From: a cyanobacterium endosymbiont of Epithemia clementina EcSB
GTDB taxonomy: Bacteria > Cyanobacteriota > Cyanobacteriia > Cyanobacteriales > Microcystaceae
Length of the DNA: 64,000 bases
Assembly: GCF_029919255.1 (NCBI RefSeq)
Contig: NZ_CP123991.1
Location: 1,109,110 to 1,173,109 of the forward strand
Direction of reading: 5' to 3'
The notes below the pieces were generated by a model. The model was not told the DNA's origin. It worked only from the letters and a program-made list of their open reading frames with translations, and searched no databases. A program made the position numbers and the translations under genes. Positions 9,539 to 18,564 of the stretch are shown piece after piece (positions within the stretch are counted from its first letter, which is position 1; each line of letters begins with the position of its first letter).

Positions 9539-9579
9539 TTATTCCTCTCAATTAAATTCGATTTAATTGAGAGGAATAA
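9539..9579. repeat. Perfect palindrome, 19-bp arms, 3-base loop
   Basis: The arms flank the loop TCG at 9558-9560, and the stem reads ATTCCTCTCAATTAAAT near the loop. It lies about 120 bases after the end of the psbD fossil, where a psbDC terminator could once have been, but that is a guess. Confidence 0.9.
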
Positions 9580-10761
9580 TAACGTTTAATATATTAAATT
9601 TAATTTAGTTTTTTATTTTTTGTTTAAATATTTTTTATTTTTGAGTAAATCTATTGGACTTTTATTTAACTATGATATATCTGTTATTCTTAACTAGTAT
9701 TTAATTGAGTATCAACTTATTTTAATCAATAAAATATACTTGCTAGTTTAATTTATCACAGATATATCTCAAAAAAATCTAACATCATTTAATAAATTTA
9801 ATAAAATATTATATTTGTTTTTTTGGAAAATATTTGTTAAAAAACTGATGTTTTTTAACAATTTCTTGTTAAATTATTAGACTTATTTATTTGTTTAAAG
9901 CTATTAATTTTAAATAAAATTTTTTTATTTATTTAATATTACAATTTAAATTCAATTTAATTCTTTATTTTTTGGTCTTCAATTAATTAAACAAATTTTG
10001 ATAACTATGTCTTGTTTGCTCATCTTATTCCTTTTAGTTACATTCTTAATATCACTACTTGAGACCTATTTGATAATTTTTACCTTAAATTTTAAGCATA
10101 TATTTTTTCTATTTTTTGAACGAAATTTATGCAATTTTACTTATACATTAATAATACTCTATTTGACGACAATTAGTTCTTAGATGGACTGCTTTCTATG
10201 TACAAGTTAAATCTATCATAGTTAATGAATCATTTGCTGAAGTGTTTTGGCTGCCAAAACACTTAAATATAAGTTGTTTCTAAGTCTACCTTTCGACAAG
10301 ATAAAACTATTTATAGTTTATTCAAAGTCTAATAATTAGTAATACAGTAATTGTAGCTGACTAGATTATAAAAGACTTTTCTACAATTGAGAAGAATCTT
10401 ACAATGTATCAAATTTTTGGGAGGTTTACTCAAAAAACATTTTGATGTTCGTAAGTTCACTTCTTTTTAAACCAAAATAATATTTTTTTCTTAAAATAAA
10501 TGCCGTCAATTGAAAGATAGAATGAACGTATAGAAATAATTTAAATCACAAAATAATAAATACTTCAATAAGATTTGGACTAAATTCTATGTCCGAAGTA
10601 TCATATGTCAGTAAATACCGCTTACGACATAGAGCTCCTTTTCCTTACTTTTCGTCACTTAAGTACTTCTGTCTCGGTCAATGTCTTGTGTATAATTATC
10701 TGGGTGCAGCAGATAGACTAAACAACCGCTCTACACTTCACCAAAATCAACAAAAAACTCT
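9580..10761. other. AT-rich spacer before hemC
   Basis: No gene can be supported. The open stretch 9998-10183 is hydrophobic by AT composition alone. An 11-bp hairpin with a 3-base loop (AAGTGTTTTGG / CCAAAACACTT, 10240-10264) is visible. The open stretch from 10589 overlaps the start of hemC in another frame and looks accidental. The promoter of hemC must lie here, but I cannot place it. Confidence 0.5.
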
Positions 10762-11724
10762 ATGGCCGTTTTTATTCCAAATCGCCCTATTCGTATCGGT
10801 TCGCGTAAAAGTCAGTTAGCTTTAGTGCAAACCTATTGGGTACAAAAAGAACTGCAAAGTTACTATCCTGAACGCCAATTTGACGTGGAAACTATGAATA
10901 CTAAAGGTGATAAAATTCTCGATGTTTCCCTGGCTAAAATCGGTGATAAGGGACTATTTACCAAAGAATTAGAAGTGGCTATGAGGCAAAATAAAGTTGA
11001 TTTTGCCGTACATTCCCTCAAAGATCTCTCTACTAATCTGCCAGATGGCTTAATATTAGGGTGTGTTACTGAAAGAATTGATCCGGCTGATGCGGTAGTT
11101 TTTAATAAAAAGCATCAGAAAAAACAATTGGAGACTTTACCCGAAGGGGCAGTTATTGGAACTTCTTCTCTACGTCGTTTAGCCCAACTGCGCTATCATT
11201 TTCCAAATTTAGCCTTCAAAGACGTGCGAGGTAATGTTAATACTCGCCTTAGAAAACTTGATGAGGGAGAATACGATGCGATTGTTTTAGCTGTAGCAGG
11301 TTTACAGCGTTTAGATATGAGTGATCGCGTCCATCAAGTAATTAAGAAAGAAATTTGTCTTCATGCTGTAGGACAGGGAGCTTTAGGAATCGAATGTCGT
11401 GAAAGGGATGAAGAAATCCTAGAAATACTCAAAGTATTAGAACATGAACCCACTCGCGATCGCTGTTATGCCGAACGAGCATTTTTACGAGAACTTAAAG
11501 GCGGTTGTCAAGTTCCGATTGGTGTGCACACAACTATTGAAGGAGATACCCTAACTTTAACGGGAATGGTGGCTAGCCTCGACGGTCAAACCCTTATTAA
11601 AAAAACTATTAGTGGACAACGATTCTTCGCAGAGCAAATAGGACTAGATTTAGCTAAATGTTTACGAGATGCTGGTGCAGGTCAAATCTTAGCAGAAATT
11701 TTTGCTCAAATTAAACGAGGATAA
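10762..11724 (+). CDS. hemC: Porphobilinogen deaminase (hydroxymethylbilane synthase)
   Basis: A 320-residue cytosolic enzyme that joins four porphobilinogen units into hydroxymethylbilane, a step common to heme, siroheme, bilin and chlorophyll synthesis. It shows [19 protein letters not shown] at the N-terminus, [18 protein letters not shown], the substrate-binding [11 protein letters not shown] segment, and [11 protein letters not shown] with Cys249, the attachment site of the dipyrromethane cofactor. Length is normal for cyanobacteria. It is convergent with hemF, a later enzyme of the same pathway, with a 126-base gap and no obvious terminator. The gene is intact, as expected if heme is still required. 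Confidence 0.97.
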   Translation: MAVFIPNRPIRIGSRKSQLALVQTYWVQKELQSYYPERQFDVETMNTKGDKILDVSLAKIGDKGLFTKELEVAMRQNKVDFAVHSLKDLSTNLPDGLILGCVTERIDPADAVVFNKKHQKKQLETLPEGAVIGTSSLRRLAQLRYHFPNLAFKDVRGNVNTRLRKLDEGEYDAIVLAVAGLQRLDMSDRVHQVIKKEICLHAVGQGALGIECRERDEEILEILKVLEHEPTRDRCYAERAFLRELKGGCQVPIGVHTTIEGDTLTLTGMVASLDGQTLIKKTISGQRFFAEQIGLDLAKCLRDAGAGQILAEIFAQIKRG

Positions 11725-11850
11725 GGTTAAACAAAGATAGAAGGCTTGCTCAAAGCTAAATTTTATTTGTAATTGATTGATTAACACATATTGTAGAATC
11801 TAGATTAGTTACCTTAATTACTTTTGTTTAACCCACTCTTGTGTTGACTT

Positions 11851-12885
11851 TTAACATTGATGCCAGTTCGCCCAATCTTGAGGTTTTAAGAAAGTGTCAT
11901 ATAACTCAGATTCAGGAGTATTCGGTTCAGGAGAATAACAATATTCCCAACGTACTAACGGCGGCAAAGACATCAGAATTGACTCAGTGCGTCCGTTGGT
12001 TTGTAGTCCAAAAATAGTCCCGCGATCATAGACTAAATTAAATTCTACATATCGTCCCCGTCGATATAATTGAAATTGCCTTTCCTTGTCTCCATATTCT
12101 GTATTGCGTCGCTTTTCCACGATAGGAACATAAGCTGGTAAAAAGGCCTGTCCACAGCTATTAACAAAAGCAAAAAGGTCTTCCCAAGTGCGAGGTTCTA
12201 AAGGAGGTAGTTGGTTACTGTGAAGAGACGCTGGTTTGTCAGCATAAGGACCGCGGTATAAAGAAGCTAAGCCATCTTGATAATCGAAGAAAATACCCCC
12301 CACTCCGCGCATTTCTTGCCTATGTTTAAGATAGAAATATTCGTCACACCAAGGTTTAAAGACCGCGTAATATTCTGGATGATGTTTGTCACAAGCTTCT
12401 TTAAGAGTACGGTGAAAATGGGCCGCATCTTCAGCAAAAGGATAATAAGGGGTTAAATCAATCCCTCCCCCAAACCACCACACAGGACCAGCTTCAAAAT
12501 AACGATAATTAAGGTGAACCGTCGGAATATAGGGGTTACAGGGATGGAGAACCATAGAGATCCCCGTGGCATAAAAACCATGCCCTTCGACCTCTGGTCG
12601 TTGTCTCAAAATAGACTGAGGTAACTGTTGTCCCCAGACTTCTGAGAAGTTTACCCCACCCTGTTCTAACACACCACCATCACGAAGAACACGAGAACGC
12701 CCTCCTCCTCCCTCTTTTCGTTGCCAACTATCTTCACGGAATTTACTTTGACCATCAACTTCTTCGAGTTTGGCACAGATTTCATCTTGAAGATTTTTCA
12801 TAAACTGACTAACCTTTTTTTGTGCATCTTCAGGGGGAAGGGAAGCTCGTTTTAGAGTGGTTGAGTCTGTTGTTAAGGGGGTCAT
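11851..12885 (-). CDS. hemF: Oxygen-dependent coproporphyrinogen III oxidase
   Basis: A 344-residue enzyme that uses O2 to decarboxylate coproporphyrinogen III to protoporphyrinogen IX in heme and chlorophyll synthesis. Family motifs are present in order: [38 protein letters not shown] with DLTPYYPF directly after it, [12 protein letters not shown], and [20 protein letters not shown] near the C-terminus. The length is normal. It is transcribed towards hemC. Keeping the oxygen-dependent form suggests that the cell still meets oxygen, which is notable for a lineage whose relatives fix nitrogen; an oxygen-independent HemN could exist elsewhere. Confidence 0.96.
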   Translation of the reverse strand: MTPLTTDSTTLKRASLPPEDAQKKVSQFMKNLQDEICAKLEEVDGQSKFREDSWQRKEGGGGRSRVLRDGGVLEQGGVNFSEVWGQQLPQSILRQRPEVEGHGFYATGISMVLHPCNPYIPTVHLNYRYFEAGPVWWFGGGIDLTPYYPFAEDAAHFHRTLKEACDKHHPEYYAVFKPWCDEYFYLKHRQEMRGVGGIFFDYQDGLASLYRGPYADKPASLHSNQLPPLEPRTWEDLFAFVNSCGQAFLPAYVPIVEKRRNTEYGDKERQFQLYRRGRYVEFNLVYDRGTIFGLQTNGRTESILMSLPPLVRWEYCYSPEPNTPESELYDTFLKPQDWANWHQC

Positions 12886-13228
12886 AGTATTTATGGTTTG
12901 GGCTGTTGCACTTTAGCTGTGATTGAGAAGCGTCCTAACGGAGAATTGGGGAAATACAGCAGAATTTTATTCCTTATGTATGATCATTTAACTTTCCTGT
13001 TGCAGCCTTAGCCCCCTGAATAGAGACGATTCGAGTTATTATTGATTAATTTACGACTTGTTAGGGGCATTAAGCTAGTCATTAACAATGTATCTTAATA
13101 GTTAATTATGACTAGTTCCTATTAAATGTAACCATGGTAGATGGGGACTATAATAGACTCATTTTCTCCAAGGTATTTGACTTCTTTTGACTTTAGACAA
13201 CTTTTTATCGTTTTTTTAATTAAGTTCC

Positions 13229-13274
13229 TAATTTTAGGAATGTAATTTTTAGAAAAATTACATTCCTAAAATTA
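13229..13274. repeat. Perfect palindrome, 22-bp arms, 2-base loop
   Basis: The left arm is 13229-13250, the loop is AG and the right arm is 13253-13274, with no mismatch; the arm contains TTTTAGGAATGTAATTTTT. It lies about 670 bases before crtQ and 340 bases before hemF, and is not next to any intact 3' end. Confidence 0.92.
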
Positions 13275-13867
13275 TAGGGAGTAAAATTGCTAATAACAGT
13301 AAACCTTAAGCAACTGGATTTAATATATAAAATCCATTGAAAACTAAATTAAAAGAAATTAAACTTTAATCCTAAAAAATAACTTAGCATACTCATGCTT
13401 GTATAGCATAATTCATTGATATACTTTTAAGTGCTATTCTTTTTCTTAAAAAGCGTATGTCAATGACACATTAAAACTAAACAGCACAAATATAAAATAT
13501 GTTGCTTTTGCACAGTACAATTATACTATAAATATGGCAGCATCTATTTTTTTAAAAAAAATAAATTATTTAATTCTCTAGATTAGTTACTTTTTGCTAA
13601 CAAAAATATAAAAATATTTCATGTTAAAAACTAGACAATTTCTACTATCCTAAAGTTAAGCAGAGCCAGCAAAAAAATATCGGTTATGAATAATAATTTA
13701 TAACTTTGGTCAAGTTGAACAAATGACAGCTAAGTAAATAGTTTTGAGAATTAATTCAACTAAATTAAACCTAAAAAATATAGAAAAACAAGAGTGAAAA
13801 TGCTAAAAATATTCAACAAACGTATATTTTTACCTATTAATCAGACTCAATAGACAACAATTAAAGT

Positions 13868-13911
13868 ACAGATTGTAATAGATGAGCTGTAGCTCATCTA
13901 TTACAATCTGT
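13868..13911. repeat. Perfect palindrome, 21-bp arms, 2-base loop, just upstream of crtQ
   Basis: The left arm is 13868-13888, the loop is GT and the right arm is 13891-13911; the centre reads GATGAGCTGTAGCTCATC. It ends 33 bases before the crtQ start codon, so it would fold in the crtQ leader if transcription starts upstream of it. It may be an operator, an attenuating hairpin or a relic terminator of a lost upstream gene. Confidence 0.92.
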
Positions 13912-13944
13912 AAAACATAGACTAAATAAATTAAGGAAAATAGA

Positions 13945-15417
13945 ATGCGGGTTGTAATCGTTGGTGCAGGGTTAGCCGGACTAACCACCGCTATTGATTT
14001 GGTTGATGCCGGTTACGAGGTTGAAATCTTCGAATCTCGCCCTTTTATTGGGGGCAAAGTAGGCAGTTGGACGGATGATGAAGGTAATCACCTTGAAATG
14101 GGATTGCATGTCTTTTTTGGCTGCTATTACAATCTGTTTACCCTAATGGAAAAAGTGGGGGCAAGCCAAAATTTACGCCTAAAACAACACATCCATACCT
14201 TTATTAATGAGGGTGGACGGGTTGGAAAATTGGATTTTCGTTTTCTTACTGGTGCTCCGTTTAATGGGTTAAAAGCTTTTTTTACTACTTCCCAACTCTC
14301 TAGCTTTGATAAAGCTTTTAACTCTTTAGCTTTAGGAATCAGCCCTATTGCATGGGGATTAATAGATTTTAATGGGGCAATGAAATCTATCAGGAAATTA
14401 GATGCCATTAGCTTTGCGGACTGGTTTCGTCAACATGGGGGAAATAATGGCAGTCTCAAGCGAATGTGGAACCCCATCGCCTACGCTTTAGGATTTATCG
14501 ATACAGAAAATATTTCAGCCCGTTGTATGCTGACAATTTTTCTATTTTTTGCCACGAAAACTGAAGCTTCTGTGTTACGAATGTTGGAAGGTTCTCCTTA
14601 TGAATATCTTCATAAACCAATTATTAGTTACCTTGAAACAAGAAAAGCCAAAATTTATACGCGACGGCGTGTTAAAAACATTTTATTCCAAGAAAATGAT
14701 GATCACACTCAGGTAACTGGATTAATTGTTGCCAATGGATCAACTGAAGAAACCATTACAGCAGATACTTATGTCTGTGCCTGTGATATTCCTGGAATTC
14801 AAAGACTAATTCCTCAAGACTGGCGTAAATGGTCACTGTTTGACAATATTTATAAGTTGGAAACAGTTCCTGTTGCGACAGTACAATTACGCTTTGATGG
14901 TTGGGTAACCGAATTAAACGATTCCAAAAAACGCGAACAATTACAAACAGCAATGGGACTCGATAACTTATTGTATACACCTGATGCCGATTTCTCTTGT
15001 TTTGCCGATTTGGCCTTAACAAGTCCTGGAGATTATTATAAGAATGGACAAGGATCTTTATTACAATTAGTGTTAACTCCTGGTGATCCATTTATAAAAA
15101 AGAAAAATGAAACTATTGCCTATCATATTTTAAATCAAGTCTATAACCTGTTCCCTTCCTCAAAAAATTTGAAAATGACTTGGTATAGTGTTGTTAAACT
15201 AGCACAATCTTTGTATCGGGAAGCCCCTGGAATAGAGCCTTATCGTCCTACCCAAGATACTCCCATTTTTAACTTTTTCCTAGCAGGGAGTTATACTCAA
15301 CAGGATTACATTGACAGCATGGAAGGGGCAACAATTTCAGGGAAAAAAGCTGCGAAAGTTATTTTAGAACAGGCAGAAAACCTTAAAAATTATCACAAAC
15401 CTGTCACAATTAGTTAG
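13945..15417 (+). CDS. crtQ: Zeta-carotene desaturase, CrtQ/ZDS type
   Basis: A 490-residue FAD-dependent desaturase that converts zeta-carotene towards lycopene at the membrane. The N-terminal dinucleotide-binding motif is [17 protein letters not shown], and [16 protein letters not shown] and [15 protein letters not shown] follow, as in plant-type ZDS rather than phytoene desaturase. The C-terminus has [22 protein letters not shown], the conserved FAD-contact region. The length is normal. A SRPBCC-fold gene follows 67 bases downstream, the usual cyanobacterial neighbour. Carotenoids remain useful in membranes without photosystems. The long palindrome at 13868-13911 sits in the leader. Confidence 0.93.
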   Translation: MRVVIVGAGLAGLTTAIDLVDAGYEVEIFESRPFIGGKVGSWTDDEGNHLEMGLHVFFGCYYNLFTLMEKVGASQNLRLKQHIHTFINEGGRVGKLDFRFLTGAPFNGLKAFFTTSQLSSFDKAFNSLALGISPIAWGLIDFNGAMKSIRKLDAISFADWFRQHGGNNGSLKRMWNPIAYALGFIDTENISARCMLTIFLFFATKTEASVLRMLEGSPYEYLHKPIISYLETRKAKIYTRRRVKNILFQENDDHTQVTGLIVANGSTEETITADTYVCACDIPGIQRLIPQDWRKWSLFDNIYKLETVPVATVQLRFDGWVTELNDSKKREQLQTAMGLDNLLYTPDADFSCFADLALTSPGDYYKNGQGSLLQLVLTPGDPFIKKKNETIAYHILNQVYNLFPSSKNLKMTWYSVVKLAQSLYREAPGIEPYRPTQDTPIFNFFLAGSYTQQDYIDSMEGATISGKKAAKVILEQAENLKNYHKPVTIS

Positions 15418-15484
15418 TATATTAATGACAGTTAATATTGGTATTGCGAACTTTCTTTATTCATCAATCATTAATTTTAATTAA

Positions 15485-15937
15485 ATGATGTCTAATTGGT
15501 TAGAACATAGCGTACAAGTTGAAGTGGATGCTCCTATTGACTTAGTTTGGAGTCTTTGGTCGGATCTTGAACAAATACCTCGTTGGATGAAGTGGATAGA
15601 CTCAGTTCAAGTACTAGAAAATGATCCTGAATTGTCTCAATGGAAATTAGCGAGTAGTAGCTTTGAATTTACCTGGTTATCCCGAATTCTGAAATTGGTT
15701 TATCACCAAATCATACAATGGGAATCTGTCGATGGATTACCTAATCGTGGGGCAGTTAGATTTTATGATCATCATGGAAAAAGTATTGTCCGTCTAACAA
15801 TAGCTTATAATATTCCTAGTTTGTTAGGGCAACTGATGGATAATTTATTTTTAGGAAGAATTATCGAGTCAACCGTTCAGGCTGATTTGGTAAGGTTTAA
15901 AGAATACACGATAAAACTTCAGAAAGGTTTACAATAA
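15485..15937 (+). CDS. SRPBCC (START-like) family protein
   Basis: A 150-residue protein with the polyketide cyclase/START-like fold pattern: EVDAPIDLVWSLWSDLEQIPRWMKWIDSV at the N-terminus, a WKLASSSFEFTW central strand region, and a final long helix. Proteins of this fold bind hydrophobic ligands in a cavity. Its constant place after crtQ in cyanobacteria suggests a role in carotenoid or lipid handling, but this is inferred from context only. Two adjacent ATG codons compete as start; the first is used here. No signal peptide is visible. Confidence 0.8.
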   Translation: MMSNWLEHSVQVEVDAPIDLVWSLWSDLEQIPRWMKWIDSVQVLENDPELSQWKLASSSFEFTWLSRILKLVYHQIIQWESVDGLPNRGAVRFYDHHGKSIVRLTIAYNIPSLLGQLMDNLFLGRIIESTVQADLVRFKEYTIKLQKGLQ

Positions 15938-15997
15938 CTACACTCTAACTTTCGTTGGAAGTTTAGTAGGTATAAGTTGTTGAATCATGGAGATTTA

Positions 15998-17035
15998 ATG
16001 AATAAAGATATTAGGAAAAGTTTGTCTCTTCCTCGTATTTTGGATGCTAACCTAGATCGCGCCAGAGAAGGATTAAGAATTATCGAAGAATGGTGTCGCT
16101 TTGGCCTAGAAAATAATCGGTTGGCCGAAGAATGTAAGCAAATGCGCCAAGAAGTTGCGCGTTGGCATTCTCATGAAATACGCATTGCGAGGGATACTTT
16201 GAATGATCCTGGGACAATCTTATCGCATCCTCAAGAAGAAACCCGTAGAAGCATTGAGCATCTCCTACAATCTAATTTATGCCGTATTCAAGAAGCTTTA
16301 AGAGTCCTAGAAGAATATGGTAAGCTCTATCAAGTTGAAATGGGAATTGCTTTTAAAAAAATTCGTTATCAAGTTTACATTCTAGAGAGCAATCTATTGA
16401 CCCATAATCGCTATCAAAAACTTAAGAAATCTCCACTTTATTTAGTTACTTCTAAATCGAAAAATCTTTTGTCAGTTGTTGAATCTGCTTTGAAAGAGGG
16501 GGTAACTTTAGTTCAATATAGAGATAAAAATACCGATGATATTTTTAGACTAAAAACTGCTAAAGATATTTGTCAGTTATGCCATGATTATAATAGCTTG
16601 TTTATTATGAATGATCGGGTTGATTTAGCATTAGCCGTTAATGCAGATGGAGTACATTTGGGACAACAAGATATCCCTATATCCTTAGCAAGACAAATTT
16701 TGGGACCAAATAGAATTGTAGGGCGTTCGACTACTAATCCCCAAGAAATGGATCAAGCGATCACTCAAGGAGCAGATTATATTGGGGTGGGTCCAGTCTA
16801 TGCAACTCCTACTAAACCAGGAAAAATTCCGGCAGGTTTAGACTATGTTGATTATGCTCGAAAACATTCCCCCATTCCTTGGTTCGCTATTGGAGGAATT
16901 GATCAAGAAAATATTAATGAAGTAATTATAGCAGGAGCTAAACAAGTAGCCATCGTTCGTGCTATTATGGAGGCAGATAACCCCGCCGCTGTTACTCAAG
17001 AACTACTGAAAAAATTAAGCATCAGTATGATCTGA
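15998..17035 (+). CDS. thiE: Thiamine-phosphate synthase with cyanobacterial N-terminal domain
   Basis: The C-terminal 210 residues are a ThiE TIM barrel that couples hydroxymethylpyrimidine pyrophosphate and thiazole phosphate. Motifs include LVQYRDKNTDD, LFIMNDRVDLALAVNADGVH, LGQQDIP, IVGRSTTNPQEM, GADYIGVGPVYATPTKPGK and WFAIGGID. The N-terminal 130-140 residues (ILDANLDRAREGLRIIEEWC onward) form the helical extension found on cyanobacterial ThiE, whose role is not known to me. I chose the ATG at 15998, which has GGAG six bases upstream, over the in-frame TTG at 15977; this gives 345 residues. thiS follows 90 bases downstream, consistent with shared thiamine synthesis. Confidence 0.93.
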   Translation: MNKDIRKSLSLPRILDANLDRAREGLRIIEEWCRFGLENNRLAEECKQMRQEVARWHSHEIRIARDTLNDPGTILSHPQEETRRSIEHLLQSNLCRIQEALRVLEEYGKLYQVEMGIAFKKIRYQVYILESNLLTHNRYQKLKKSPLYLVTSKSKNLLSVVESALKEGVTLVQYRDKNTDDIFRLKTAKDICQLCHDYNSLFIMNDRVDLALAVNADGVHLGQQDIPISLARQILGPNRIVGRSTTNPQEMDQAITQGADYIGVGPVYATPTKPGKIPAGLDYVDYARKHSPIPWFAIGGIDQENINEVIIAGAKQVAIVRAIMEADNPAAVTQELLKKLSISMI

Positions 17036-17125
17036 AATGTTAATAATGATTTAATTACACACTCTATATCATATACTTTATTCATTATAAACTAAATTAC
17101 TTACAATGGTAATTAGGACTATTGC

Positions 17126-17353
17126 ATGAGCGCTTTATCCCAAATCACCCTGCAAGTTAACGGAACATCAACAACTTGTTCTCCCAATATGGCTTTACCA
17201 AGACTTTTAGAAAAAATGGGATTAAATCCCCGTTTGGTAGCGGTAGAATATAACGGAGAAATTCTACATCGGCAATATTGGGATAACACCCAGTTAAGAA
17301 CAGGTGATCGCTTAGAAATTGTTACCATTGTTGGAGGAGGAAGCGGTAGTTAA
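17126..17353 (+). CDS. thiS: Sulfur carrier protein ThiS
   Basis: A 75-residue ubiquitin-fold carrier that delivers sulfur for the thiazole ring of thiamine. It shows ITLQVNGTSTTCSPN, LPRLLEKMGLNPRLVAVEYN and the terminal LEIVTIVGGG. The protein then runs on for three residues (SGS) before the stop. ThiS normally ends at Gly-Gly, whose carboxylate is adenylated by ThiF, so the tail is odd. Either the tail is trimmed or the gene is drifting. It lies between thiE and a methyltransferase gene that starts 30 bases later. Confidence 0.88.
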   Translation: MSALSQITLQVNGTSTTCSPNMALPRLLEKMGLNPRLVAVEYNGEILHRQYWDNTQLRTGDRLEIVTIVGGGSGS

Positions 17354-17383
17354 TCAATAACTAATAATTACTAATTAATAATT

Positions 17384-18046
17384 ATGGCTGATAAAACTCT
17401 GGGAATTGAACCAAAATTATATGAGTATTTACAATTGGTTTCTGTCAGAGAACCCAGCATTCTGAAAGAGCTACGTCAAGAAACTGCTAACCATCCTATG
17501 GCTAGGATGCAGATTGCTCCTGAGCAAGGTCAACTTCTAGCCTTGTTAGTTCAGTTGATAGGAGCGGAAAAAACCCTAGAGTTGGGAGTATTTAAGGGAT
17601 ATAGTTCATTAGCCGTTGCTTTAGCTATTCCTGAGAAAGGTAAAGTAATAGCATGTGATATAAGTGAAGAATATACAGCTATCGCACGTCATTATTGGGA
17701 CAAAGCTGGAGTTTCTCACAAAATAGATTTACGGATAGCTCCAGCTCTAGAAACTTTAGATAAACTGATGGCTGAAGGACAAAGTAATACTTTTGACTTT
17801 GCTTTTATTGATGCTGACAAGAGTAATTATGATAGTTATTATGAACAGGTTTTAAAACTAGTACGACCTGGAGGATTAATTGCTATTGATAATGTTTTAT
17901 GGGGAGGGAAAGTTGCCGATAAAAATATTCAAGATAACCTAACAAAAAAAATGCGAGCTTTGAATGAAAAAATTTATAAAGATTCAAGAGTCAATATTAG
18001 TCTAATTCCCATTGCTGATGGATTAACTTTATTGTTAAAACGATAA
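17384..18046 (+). CDS. Class I SAM-dependent O-methyltransferase (caffeoyl-CoA OMT type)
   Basis: A 220-residue soluble methyltransferase of the Mg-dependent O-methyltransferase_3 family. The SAM-binding motif is KTLELGVFKGYSSLAVALAI, followed by VIACDISEEY and the metal-binding FAFIDADKSNYDSYYEQ segment, then LIAIDNVLWGGKV. The substrate is unknown; cyanobacterial members methylate catechol-like compounds in vitro, which does not settle the natural role. It starts 30 bases after thiS and may share its transcript. The length is normal and the gene appears intact. Confidence 0.88.
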   Translation: MADKTLGIEPKLYEYLQLVSVREPSILKELRQETANHPMARMQIAPEQGQLLALLVQLIGAEKTLELGVFKGYSSLAVALAIPEKGKVIACDISEEYTAIARHYWDKAGVSHKIDLRIAPALETLDKLMAEGQSNTFDFAFIDADKSNYDSYYEQVLKLVRPGGLIAIDNVLWGGKVADKNIQDNLTKKMRALNEKIYKDSRVNISLIPIADGLTLLLKR

Positions 18047-18210
18047 TTTAGATTAAAATGTTTTAATAAGGCAAACATCAAACGAATGACAATCACTAAC
18101 GATAATCTCTGACGACGAGAACGTGATAATTGCGATTCTTTGAGAGGATTAATAAAATATAAGGGGCGGACAGGTGCCAGAAATGGACAGTTGAGATTTA
18201 CAATCAGCAT
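17974..18210 (-). CDS. Possible small protein or gene fragment, unknown
   Basis: A 78-codon frame reads MLIVNLNCPFLAPVRPLYFI and then LKESQLSRSRRQRLSLVIVIR followed by LMFALLKHFNLN. This part looks like a natural basic, amphipathic protein and not random AT-rich DNA. The last 24 codons run antisense into the end of the methyltransferase gene. The original stop may therefore have been lost and the protein extended. No family is recognised, and it may be a non-functional remnant. Confidence 0.35.
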   Translation of the reverse strand: MLIVNLNCPFLAPVRPLYFINPLKESQLSRSRRQRLSLVIVIRLMFALLKHFNLNYRFNNKVNPSAMGIRLILTLESL

Positions 18211-18461
18211 AGGATGTAGGTTTTAATGTAAGTGGAGACAAGTAGACATAAATCTCAGTTATTTCCAGCAAATTTTATGCTAACCTAGCTTGCTAATGCA
18301 ACAAAAAATTATAGAATAATATTCATTGATTGCCAGAAAAATCTGAAACAACTCACCTTAACCATTAATTTAGAATTAAATGAGTAATTGTTTGGGAAAA
18401 TACAGGTAGTACCTGACAGACTAGGGATTTTTCCCCCAATGGCTTGGTTCTACTTTTCTGA

Positions 18462-18492
18462 GCTGTTTAGTGGATACGCTGTTTAGTGGATA
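18462..18492. repeat. 15-bp direct repeat upstream of ilvB
   Basis: GCTGTTTAGTGGATA occurs at 18462-18476 and again at 18478-18492, separated by one base. It lies about 70 bases before the ilvB start. It could be a paired regulator-binding site or simple slippage. Confidence 0.85.
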
Positions 18493-18564
18493 TATTTTGT
18501 GTTGCATTTAAAACAAGAAAACTAAAATAGAGATTATAGACATAAGTTTAAGACGGTATACCCT

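Larger units (their letters stand above)
12886..13944. other. Spacer between hemF and crtQ start regions
   Basis: The two genes are divergent, so both promoters lie here. The spacer holds two large palindromes (13229-13274 and 13868-13911) and a T7A8 run (13547-13561). A segment near 13533 (ATATGGCAGCATCTA before a T-run) resembles one near 27534 (ATATGGGAGCATCCA before a T-run), which hints at a decayed dispersed repeat. No gene remnant was recognised. Confidence 0.5.

Noticed and set aside
9998-10183. 61-codon hydrophobic frame
   Set aside because: Hydrophobicity is what T-rich codons produce; no ribosome-binding site and no family pattern.
14127-15091. Minus-strand frames inside crtQ
   Set aside because: They are shadows of a well-supported plus-strand gene.
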